64,000 nucleotides of DNA from Clostridia bacterium. GTDB lineage: Bacteria > Bacillota > Clostridia > Christensenellales > Borkfalkiaceae. A program made the position numbers and the translations under genes. Position 1 is the first letter of the stretch. Each line of letters begins with the position of its first letter. Location: assembly GCA_017465145.1 (NCBI GenBank), contig JAFTWU010000004.1, forward strand, positions 58,403-122,402, written 5' to 3'. Shown piece after piece: positions 8,667 through 15,764 of the stretch. The notes beneath the pieces were generated by a model. The model had not been told where the DNA came from and made no database searches. It saw only the letters and a program-made list of their open reading frames with translations.

Positions 8667-9377
8667 ATGGACTTTATTGCTAATCTTTTAGGCGAATGGT
8701 CGCAAGACTTTTCGGTATATTCTTGTCTTTTTAGAATTGCTCTTGCCGTTGTACTTGCTATGATAGCGGGTAGTGAACGCGCAACGAAACTTCACTCTGC
8801 AGGTCTTAAGACCTTTATCTGCGTATCTATAGTGGCGTCGCTTGCGGCAGTAGGCGATTTATATCTTATTAATCAAGCAAAACTCTCTTTTGGATTTATA
8901 GTTCCCGCAGTTATTATCGGTATTGCCATCATTTCGGGCAACACCCTTTTATACAGTTCTAAAAACCAACTACGCGGGCTTACCACTTCAGTTGCCCTTT
9001 GGGTTGTTGCACTTATAGCAATCACTATCGGCTTTGGCTTATACACCATAGGGCTTGCCGTATTTTTAATTTTTATGGTGGTAATTATGGTTCTTCCAAA
9101 GGTAGAAAAGGCGTTAAAAAAGCGTTCTAAATATTTGGAATTACATATCGAACTTAAATCGCGCGACGGTCTTGCTATGTTTATCTCTACGCTTAGAAAG
9201 TTCGGCTTAAAAGTTAAGGATATCGAAGCAAACCCCGCATACGCTAACTCTGGCTTAGGCGTTTATTCGGTAACCGTAAAAATTACGTCTAAAGACCTTG
9301 CCGAAAAATCTCACGCAGATATCGTTGCGGCACTCTCAACTTTGGAAAGCGTTAATTACGTAGAAGAAATTTACTAA
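8667..9377 (+). CDS. MgtC/SapB family membrane protein
   Basis: 236 residues. The N-terminal half is the MgtC fold: FRIALAVVLAMIAGSERATKLHSAGLKTFICVSIVASLAAV matches the family block (R-x-x-A-x-x-x-G-x-E-R ... G-L-R/K-T), then three further hydrophobic segments. The C-terminal 80 residues look like an ACT-type soluble domain. MgtC proteins modulate membrane ATP synthase and ion homeostasis; here the direct coupling to a cation/proton antiporter suggests a shared role in proton or cation balance. Confidence 0.8.
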   Translation: MDFIANLLGEWSQDFSVYSCLFRIALAVVLAMIAGSERATKLHSAGLKTFICVSIVASLAAVGDLYLINQAKLSFGFIVPAVIIGIAIISGNTLLYSSKNQLRGLTTSVALWVVALIAITIGFGLYTIGLAVFLIFMVVIMVLPKVEKALKKRSKYLELHIELKSRDGLAMFISTLRKFGLKVKDIEANPAYANSGLGVYSVTVKITSKDLAEKSHADIVAALSTLESVNYVEEIY

Positions 9378-9473
9378 AATATGACCGCGTGAACACTTGT
9401 GCATATGATAAGTAATACTTAAAGTAATTCTTGTCCACGAATAATCCACGCGATAAATTAAAAGGAAAAAAAT

Positions 9474-10583
9474 ATGAGCATTAACATCAATATCGAATAT
9501 AAAACGGCAGAAGGTATCTACCCCAAATTTTTCAGCAAAATGCAAGATAAATCGCTTGCAGTCTTGTGCGATTTTAACACCAAGCCCTTCGCGGATGAAT
9601 TAATTAAAAAACTTGAAAAAATTTGCAATAAAATTAACCTAGTTTATTTTGATGACCGCGAGCTTATCCCAAACGATTACGTTTGCGAAAAGTCAATAGA
9701 AGGCGCAACGGGTTACGACTACGTTTTAGCCGTTGGTAGCGGTAGTTTAAACGACGTTGCAAAATACGTTGGTACTACCTTAAAGATAGAAAGTGGCGTT
9801 TTAGCAACCGCGGCTAGTATGGACGGCTACGTAAGTAAAGGCTCTGCGCTAATGCTTAAAGGTTATAAGGTTACTAAAGACGTAAACACTCCCGCAGATA
9901 TCCTAATCGACCTTGATATCATAAGCGCTGCACCTAGACTTATGACGGCTGCGGGTTTCGGCGATATAATCGGCAAATTTACCTGCCTTACCGACTGGCA
10001 ACTTGGATACTACCATAACGGCGAAGAAATTAACAAAGAGGCCTTTGAACTTATGGAAAAAGCGCGTACCGAATGCGTAGACTCTTTCGACGACTTAAAG
10101 CGCTATACCTTCGATGCCGTTGCAAAACTTATGGACGCTTTGCTTATCGCAGGTTTATCAATGGCAATGTGTGGTAATTCACGCCCCGCAAGTGGTAGTG
10201 AACACCATATTTCCCACTATTTAGAAATGGATTTCGTTCGTCGTGGTGAAGTAGTTCCACCACACGGCGTAAAGGTTGCTATCGGCACGTTGGTTTCTAT
10301 CGAACTTTACAACTATCTAAAAGACAATAACGTTCAGTTTAAGGGCTGTGAAGAAGTTTATAAACTAGTTGAAAAATTGCCGTCCGCTTTAGAACTTGAA
10401 TATATGCTAGAAGAAATAGGTTGCCCTACGCGTTTTTCAGATATCGGCGTAGACAAAACCTTGCTTGCGGAAACTATAGCAAAAGCTTATACCGTCCGCG
10501 ATAGATACACCGTTTTAACCTTAATAAACGAACTTGGCTTAACCGACCGCGTTTTACCGATTATTTTAGAAAAATACCTATAG
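9474..10583 (+). CDS. araM: sn-glycerol-1-phosphate dehydrogenase (AraM/EgsA family)
   Basis: 369 residues. The NAD(P) motif is VLAVGSGSLNDVAKYVG and the family signature ATAASMDGYVSKGSALMLKGYK follows near residue 115. Metal ligands are visible as D near residue 160 (AAGFGDIIGK), H in SGSEHHISHYLE and H in PPHGVKVAIGT. AraM proteins reduce dihydroxyacetone phosphate to sn-glycerol-1-phosphate, the stereoisomer used in archaeal lipids; Bacillus uses it for a heptaprenyl ether lipid. AAAGGA lies just before the ATG. The HAD hydrolase 23 nt downstream probably belongs to the same transcript. Confidence 0.85.
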   Translation: MSININIEYKTAEGIYPKFFSKMQDKSLAVLCDFNTKPFADELIKKLEKICNKINLVYFDDRELIPNDYVCEKSIEGATGYDYVLAVGSGSLNDVAKYVGTTLKIESGVLATAASMDGYVSKGSALMLKGYKVTKDVNTPADILIDLDIISAAPRLMTAAGFGDIIGKFTCLTDWQLGYYHNGEEINKEAFELMEKARTECVDSFDDLKRYTFDAVAKLMDALLIAGLSMAMCGNSRPASGSEHHISHYLEMDFVRRGEVVPPHGVKVAIGTLVSIELYNYLKDNNVQFKGCEEVYKLVEKLPSALELEYMLEEIGCPTRFSDIGVDKTLLAETIAKAYTVRDRYTVLTLINELGLTDRVLPIILEKYL

Positions 10584-10605
10584 GATATAAGGCGGACATT
10601 TCACT

Positions 10606-11319
10606 ATGAAAAATAAAAAAAAGTTAATCGCGTTTGATTTAGACGGCACGCTAACTCAACACCGCACCCCTTTGGGTGAACAAAACCGCAAAGTACTTGA
10701 AGAATTGAAGAAAAAATATAACCTAGTTATGCTAGGTGCTGGCGGGGCGGAAAGAATATTTTCCCAACTTAACGGCTTTGATATAGAAGTCATCGGCAAC
10801 TACGGTATGCAAGAAGGCAGACTTATCGACGGAAAGTTCACTCTTACCAAAGACGAAAAGGTAACCGTTGATAAAAAGTTCTTTACCGAGCAAATTGAAT
10901 ACTTGCGCAAAAAATACGGCTATGAAACTTTTGCGGGCGAAGGGATAGAATTCCACGCGTCTGGCATGGTAACTTTTCCTTTGCTTGGAACTAAAGCAGA
11001 TATTAAAGATAAAGTTGCTTTTGACCCAACGCGCGAAAAGAGAAAAGTGTTGTATCCCGAAGTTTTAGAAATCTTTAAAGATTTTACAGTTTATATCGGC
11101 GGTTCATCATCTTTTGACTTTTCACCAAAGCAGTATAATAAGTACGACGCGTTAATGGACTACGGCAAACGCCACGGCTATGAAAAGAGCGAAATTTTAT
11201 ACGTTGGCGACGATTTTGGCGACGGCGGTGGCGATAGTCACGTTAGAATAGGCGGTATAGATTACGTTGAAATTACCGACTACACCCGCCTTGACGAAAA
11301 ACTTGCCCATTTATTATAA
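10606..11319 (+). CDS. HAD-IIB hydrolase, phosphomannomutase-like
   Basis: 237 residues. Motif I is AFDLDGTLTQHR. GNYGMQEGRLIDGKF, VYIGGSSSFDFSPKQYNKYDAL and VGDDFGDGGGDSHV follow in the order seen in eukaryotic-type phosphomannomutase and related Cof/HAD-IIB phosphatases. The catalytic aspartate pair (D-x-D) is intact. Because it follows the glycerol-1-phosphate dehydrogenase, a phosphatase acting on that product or on a derived lipid head is a reasonable guess; phosphomannomutase activity is the alternative. Confidence 0.75.
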   Translation: MKNKKKLIAFDLDGTLTQHRTPLGEQNRKVLEELKKKYNLVMLGAGGAERIFSQLNGFDIEVIGNYGMQEGRLIDGKFTLTKDEKVTVDKKFFTEQIEYLRKKYGYETFAGEGIEFHASGMVTFPLLGTKADIKDKVAFDPTREKRKVLYPEVLEIFKDFTVYIGGSSSFDFSPKQYNKYDALMDYGKRHGYEKSEILYVGDDFGDGGGDSHVRIGGIDYVEITDYTRLDEKLAHLL

Positions 11320-11356
11320 TTTTGGCAAAATTTGGCAGTTCAAAAGCGCACAAAAA

Positions 11357-11381
11357 CACTAAAAAATAGCGGTTTTTAGTG
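11357..11381. repeat. Inverted repeat in the 11.3-11.6 kb gap
   Basis: A 9-bp perfect stem (11357-11365 with 11373-11381) around a 7-nt loop, followed by A-rich sequence rather than a T-run. It may stabilise the 3' end of the upstream mRNA. The rest of the 280-bp gap holds the terminator and promoter listed next. Confidence 0.5.
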
Positions 11382-11426
11382 ATAAAACACAAAAAAACAC
11401 AAAAAAGTTAATATTTTTTACTTCAG

Positions 11427-11458
11427 AAAAAGCGTTTTCATCAAGAAAGCGCTTTTTT
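11427..11458 (+). terminator. Intrinsic terminator after the araM operon
   Basis: Stem 11427-11438 with 11446-11457 (12 pairs including one G-U), 7-nt loop, six T at the 3' end. Confidence 0.8.
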
Positions 11459-11531
11459 AATATATTAAAAGGTGATATGACGTACTTTTTTTATAAAGTT
11501 AATTTTTTTATACAAATAGTTATTTTTTCTA

Positions 11532-11560
11532 TTGTGTAATGCGCGAATTTATTTTATAAT
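11532..11560 (+). promoter_or_regulatory. Promoter of the ABC sugar-transport operon
   Basis: TTGTGT (11532-11537), 17-nt spacer, TATAAT (11555-11560), 39 nt before the first permease start. Confidence 0.65.
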
Positions 11561-11599
11561 TGTCGAAGTATAGTAGAATCTAAAAGTATAAGGAGTACT

Positions 11600-12556
11600 A
11601 TGATGAGTAAAGTAAAGGCCGACCAAGCAGTTCTTGCAACACTACCATCGGTAAACAAAAAGAAAACCGATTGGAGTGCGGTAATCTTTATCGTTAGTTT
11701 TCTAAGCATTCACATCATTTGGTTCTTAATTTATTGGGCGTGTGTTAACATTAACTCGTTCCTCTTGGCGTTCCAAGATTTTAATGGTAATTTTACACCA
11801 CAGTATGTATTAAATGTTTTAGAAGACATATTCACAAAAGAAGCGCTTACTAGTAACTTAGGTAGATGCGTAGTAAACACGTTTATTTTTGCATTAAGGG
11901 ACGCGTTGTTTATTTTCTTCCACTTAGGTATCGCGTATTTCTTTTATAAGAAAATTACAGGTTACAGGGCGTTCCAAATTATTTTCTATCTTCCTGGCAT
12001 TATCAGTGAAGTTGCGCTTGCTATGGCATTTAAGCACTTCGTAGGCGATAAAGGTCCTATCGTTGAAATGCTTTTGAACTCTGGTATAATTGAAACTGCA
12101 CCCAGTTTATTAGAAACCGAACTAGACGATAGAGGTTTTTGGACGATGCTTTTTTATACCATTTGGTTAGGCTGGGGTGGTAACATGTTGCTATTAGGCG
12201 GTGCACTAGCGCGTGTTCCGTTAGAAGTTGTTGAATCTGCTCGTCTAGACGGTGTAGGTTCTGGTAGAGAACTAGTAAGCATCATCTTACCGTTAGTATG
12301 GCCTACCATGTCAACGTTGTTCTTGCTCAAACTGACGACAATGTTTACGGCGTCTGGTCCTGCACTTGTTTTAATGGGTAATAATGCAATGAATCAGCAT
12401 GCAGGTAACATAGCTTTCTATATATATTATTATTCAGTTTATGCAAGAGATGATAATATGGTTTCTGCTGCAGGTCTAGTGTTTACGACTATCGGTGTTC
12501 CGCTAGTTATGTTCTTAAGATGGCTGGTTGAAAAAGTACCGGTTGTTGAATACTAA
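11600..12556 (+). CDS. Carbohydrate ABC transporter permease (MalF/UgpA-type)
   Basis: 318 residues with six membrane segments. The EAA loop that contacts the ATPase reads VVESARLDGVGSGRELVSIILPLVWP near residue 210. The long N-terminus and first helix followed by a periplasmic-type loop are typical of sugar CUT1 permeases. AAGGAG precedes two adjacent ATG codons; the second (11603) is slightly better spaced. It forms the channel with the next gene. No ATPase gene is in the window, so a shared MsmX/UgpC-type ATPase encoded elsewhere is expected. Confidence 0.85.
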   Translation: MMSKVKADQAVLATLPSVNKKKTDWSAVIFIVSFLSIHIIWFLIYWACVNINSFLLAFQDFNGNFTPQYVLNVLEDIFTKEALTSNLGRCVVNTFIFALRDALFIFFHLGIAYFFYKKITGYRAFQIIFYLPGIISEVALAMAFKHFVGDKGPIVEMLLNSGIIETAPSLLETELDDRGFWTMLFYTIWLGWGGNMLLLGGALARVPLEVVESARLDGVGSGRELVSIILPLVWPTMSTLFLLKLTTMFTASGPALVLMGNNAMNQHAGNIAFYIYYYSVYARDDNMVSAAGLVFTTIGVPLVMFLRWLVEKVPVVEY

Positions 12557-12575
12557 AAGGGGGGGGTAAGACTTT

Positions 12576-13592
12576 ATGAAAATATCAAGAGACGCGTTAC
12601 TTCTCCCAGTAGATGGTTTAGAACAACGAAAAATGGAAACGGTTGACTTTAAAGACGTTGACCATTACGAAGAAGACGGTGTAACCCCCGTTTTCAAAAA
12701 ACACTTAAAAGAAAGAACTATATTAACGAAACGTACGCGCGCGGATAAAATTCTATTCGGTATTGTTTTCGTAATATTCTTAATTCAAAGTATTTCACTC
12801 TTTATACCTATTGCATGGTTATTTATGTCTTCGCTTAAGATGCCAAACGAATTCTTTAGCGTTCAACCATTCTTGGGACACAGCCAAAGTGCGTTGCCGC
12901 TATTTTGGGAATTTGAAAACTATATAGAAATATTCTCTAACCCGAACTTTAAGTTCATGACAATGTTATTTAACTCTTTATGGTACACCTTGACGGGTAC
13001 AGCTTTAGAAATATTTCTTCCCACTATGACGGCGTACGTTTTAAGTAGATATAAGTTCTTTGGTAGAAACTTTCTTTACACTTTAATCGTTATCACCCTT
13101 ATGATTCCTATCGTTGGTACTACCGGTGCAGCGTTACGTTTCTTCGGTTTCCTTCGTGTTTACGATACGTTGATGTTCCCGCTCGTTGCAGGCTTAGGCG
13201 GTGGTTTTAGTGGTATCTTCCTTGTTTACTACGGATTCTTTAAGACGATTAGTGAATCTTATTCAGAAGCAGCAAGGATAGACGGAGCAGGACACTTTAC
13301 GATATTCTTTAGAATAATCCTTCCCCAAGCAGCACCCATTATCTTTACTTACGCTATTACTCAAGCAATCGGTCGTTGGAACGATTATATATCAGTTTTA
13401 ACCTATATGAAATCGCACCCCACGTTGGCTTCAGGTCTTTACGAACTTGAAAAAGAACAGATGCACAGTGACGGTGACTATCCCGTATACTTTGCTGGTT
13501 TGTTCCTTTCATTATTGCCCCCGGTAATCTTATTCGCTACGTTCTCTCAAAAGATTATGACCAGCGTATCAATCGGTGGCTTAAAGGGTTAA
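12576..13592 (+). CDS. Carbohydrate ABC transporter permease (MalG/UgpE-type)
   Basis: 338 residues. A charged N-terminal tail of about 60 residues precedes six membrane segments; the EAA motif is ESYSEAARIDGAGHFTIFFRIILPQAAP near residue 230. It lies 19 nt after its partner permease. The ribosome site is embedded in a run of eight G, an unusual Shine-Dalgarno that may tune the ratio of the permeases. The tail is longer than in typical MalG proteins. Substrate cannot be read from the sequence; the downstream GH36, GH20 and DUF4091 genes suggest plant or host glycans. Confidence 0.85.
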   Translation: MKISRDALLLPVDGLEQRKMETVDFKDVDHYEEDGVTPVFKKHLKERTILTKRTRADKILFGIVFVIFLIQSISLFIPIAWLFMSSLKMPNEFFSVQPFLGHSQSALPLFWEFENYIEIFSNPNFKFMTMLFNSLWYTLTGTALEIFLPTMTAYVLSRYKFFGRNFLYTLIVITLMIPIVGTTGAALRFFGFLRVYDTLMFPLVAGLGGGFSGIFLVYYGFFKTISESYSEAARIDGAGHFTIFFRIILPQAAPIIFTYAITQAIGRWNDYISVLTYMKSHPTLASGLYELEKEQMHSDGDYPVYFAGLFLSLLPPVILFATFSQKIMTSVSIGGLKG

Positions 13593-13622
13593 TTCTTAAA
13601 ATAAAAAGGTTAACCAAACTTA

Positions 13623-13695
13623 TTAAAGGGCAATCCCCTTTAACATTATATATAATATATAAATAAAAATCGTGTCGGGGGAAACTCCGATACGA
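13623..13695 (+). other. Two intercistronic hairpins after the permease genes
   Basis: Hairpin 1: 13623-13630 with 13636-13643, 8 bp. Hairpin 2: 13670-13678 with 13687-13695, 9 bp with one G-U. Neither has a T-tail, so mRNA processing or 3'-end protection is more likely than termination. They immediately precede the larger structured region. Confidence 0.55.
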
Positions 13696-13710
13696 CAAAA
13701 AAGGTAATTG

Positions 13711-13873
13711 ATTTACGGAAAGGGTTAGTTAAACCTTTTAGGTAAAAGCATACACTACAATAAAATTAAAACTTAGGTGTGCGCTAACTCCTTTAACTAA
13801 ATGTGGCTAAACGTTAAAGAATGTATCCGTAAATAATTTATAAATTAGTTAACATGGTTTTTTCAATAAGGAG
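13711..13873 (+). ncRNA. Candidate structured 5' leader with alternative ribosome-site pairing
   Basis: Nested helices: P1 13711-13719/13826-13834 (9 bp perfect); P2 13720-13728/13784-13793 (9 bp, one bulge at 13789); within P2 a 5-bp hairpin (13735-13739/13744-13748) and an arm 13748-13757/13774-13782 with bulges. The 3' strand of P2 contains CTCCTT (13788-13793), complementary to the Shine-Dalgarno AAGGAG (13868-13873) of the solute-binding protein gene. TTTAACTAA (13792-13800) can pair with TTAGTTAAA upstream (13725-13733) or TTAGTTAA downstream (13845-13852). The second choice places CTCCTT against AAGGAG. Mutually exclusive helices of this kind are the layout of a translational switch. 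I do not recognise a known riboswitch class, and folding by eye can mislead. Confidence 0.45.
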
Positions 13874-13880
13874 GTAAAAT

Positions 13881-15689
13881 ATGAAGAAACTTAAAAAAGT
13901 AATCGGCTTACTTTGTGCACTTACTTGTGCGGTAACTTGTACCGGTGCTTTGTCCGCTTGTGGTGATGAAGACCCAGGCCCCAGCGGTCCCCAAGGTCCC
14001 ACAACGGGTGGCGCTAGCCAAGAACTAGAAATTTTCGCAACCAAAGCAGGTTATGGTATTGCTTTCATTACTGAAGCAGTAAACCAATTCAAACAAGAAC
14101 AATGGGTAAAAGATAAATATCCTAACCTTGTTGTTAAGTGGGATGAAAACAACGCTGCTTACTATTCAGCAAGTTCATCAAATGCAGTTGATAAAGCAAC
14201 GGCAATTGGCGCAAATAAGTCTGACCTTATCTTTACTACTCAAGATGTAGCAGATAAGTTTGCAGTTCTTAACGGCACAGGATACTACGTAGAAGACCTT
14301 ACTGACGTATACTTTGGCGCAATCCCCGGTGATTCTTACTACAACGGTTCAGGCGAAGGCAGATATCTTAAAGACAAGATGTATTCTGATATTTGGAACG
14401 AACTTGACGTGGAAAATGTCAATGGTAATAAAGAGGGTGAAATTTCTTACTATACCATGCCCGCAGTAAACGGCTGGATGGGTTTTGTAGTAAACAGAGA
14501 CTACATTGAACAATATGCTGGTGCTGAAGCTGCAAACAACTTGCCCAAAACCACGGATGAATTAGTTGCTCTTTGCGATGCTATTATTGATCCTAATGTT
14601 GCAGGTGGAAAGGGTGTTGCAATTGTTTGTAACGGTGAAGGTTACGAATCATCTCAAATGCGTGTTTGGTGGACTCAATACGAAGGTATGACTGGCTACG
14701 ACAATTATTTTAATTTTAAGGTTGGCAATCGTACTGGTGCTGATAACTGGTATCAACAAGGTAGATTAGAATCTCTACGTGTATTTGAAGCGTTGTTTGG
14801 TGGCACTAACGTAAATCCTCCAAAATATTATGACGACAAGGGTACTTCGGGCGAATATATAGAACAACAAAAGACCTTCTTAGGTGGTTTAGGTGCTATG
14901 ATGTACAATGGTGACTGGATTGAAAACGAAACCAGACAAGCATTCGTTACCATTAAAAATCGTGTTGTATACTTAAAGAGCCCTGTTGTCAGCGCAGTTG
15001 TCGATAAATTCCCTGGCGCATTCACCGTTCGTTACGACGATGCAACTGTTCTTGCAAAGCTTGGCAAAAAGGCACAAGTTAACGAAGACGTTGACTACGG
15101 TTCACAAATCAATAAAACTTTAGCAGCTCAAGCAGACGCTCAACTTTCTTACTTAATCGGTTTAATCGACGAAGGTAAAGATTATGCAGCTGCAAAAACT
15201 GCTTATGATGCACAATTCAGCGCAGCAGGTGTTGCTCTTACGCAAGAAGCGTACAATCACATCGCTGCAGCACGTATCATGGAACACCGTGTAGACGGTC
15301 AAGAATGGTACATTCCTTCTTACGCTGATGGTAAAGAAGTTGCTAAAGACTTCTTAAGATTTATGGCATCTGACAAGGGTACTAAGATTCTTATGGAAGT
15401 TTCAAGCACCATGTCTGCTTTCAAAGTTGATGATGCAATCCTTGACTATATAGCTTACTCTACTACCTTACAATCACGTGTTGAAAGAAGAAATAACGTT
15501 ACTGCCCTTCCCACGTTAGCTGCATATCAAAGTTACCGTTTAGCACACTTGCGCCACTTAATTACAAACAGTGCTGTTGATAGTGTATTCTCAAACACTG
15601 GTAAGAGTGCTTGGCAAGTTTTCAAGGAAGAAATTGATTATGGTGAAACCAAGTTTACTGAATTATATTCTAAGGCTTTCCCAAATTAA
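13881..15689 (+). CDS. ABC transporter solute-binding lipoprotein
   Basis: 602 residues, large for a sugar-binding protein (usually 420-550). A lipoprotein signal peptide ends in LSAC with the lipidated Cys at residue 27. A short proline/glycine linker (PGPSGPQGPTTGG) links it to the binding fold beginning LEIFATKAGYGIAFITEAVNQF. MWYNGDW-like segments (GAMMYNGDWIENE) and an SDKGTKILMEVS C-terminal block fit family 1/CUT1 binding proteins. It has its own strong ribosome site, AAGGAGGT, possibly controlled by the structured leader. Context makes it the binding subunit for the two upstream permeases. Confidence 0.85.
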   Translation: MKKLKKVIGLLCALTCAVTCTGALSACGDEDPGPSGPQGPTTGGASQELEIFATKAGYGIAFITEAVNQFKQEQWVKDKYPNLVVKWDENNAAYYSASSSNAVDKATAIGANKSDLIFTTQDVADKFAVLNGTGYYVEDLTDVYFGAIPGDSYYNGSGEGRYLKDKMYSDIWNELDVENVNGNKEGEISYYTMPAVNGWMGFVVNRDYIEQYAGAEAANNLPKTTDELVALCDAIIDPNVAGGKGVAIVCNGEGYESSQMRVWWTQYEGMTGYDNYFNFKVGNRTGADNWYQQGRLESLRVFEALFGGTNVNPPKYYDDKGTSGEYIEQQKTFLGGLGAMMYNGDWIENETRQAFVTIKNRVVYLKSPVVSAVVDKFPGAFTVRYDDATVLAKLGKKAQVNEDVDYGSQINKTLAAQADAQLSYLIGLIDEGKDYAAAKTAYDAQFSAAGVALTQEAYNHIAAARIMEHRVDGQEWYIPSYADGKEVAKDFLRFMASDKGTKILMEVSSTMSAFKVDDAILDYIAYSTTLQSRVERRNNVTALPTLAAYQSYRLAHLRHLITNSAVDSVFSNTGKSAWQVFKEEIDYGETKFTELYSKAFPN

Positions 15690-15764
15690 AATAACATTTA
15701 GCAAAATAAACGTTAACAACTTAACTTTAATTAAATTAATTGACTATTAAGATTAAGGAGCAAA

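Noticed and set aside
13623-13695. Intrinsic terminators between permease and binding-protein genes
   Set aside because: Neither hairpin is followed by a T-run, and the downstream gene has no convincing promoter of its own.
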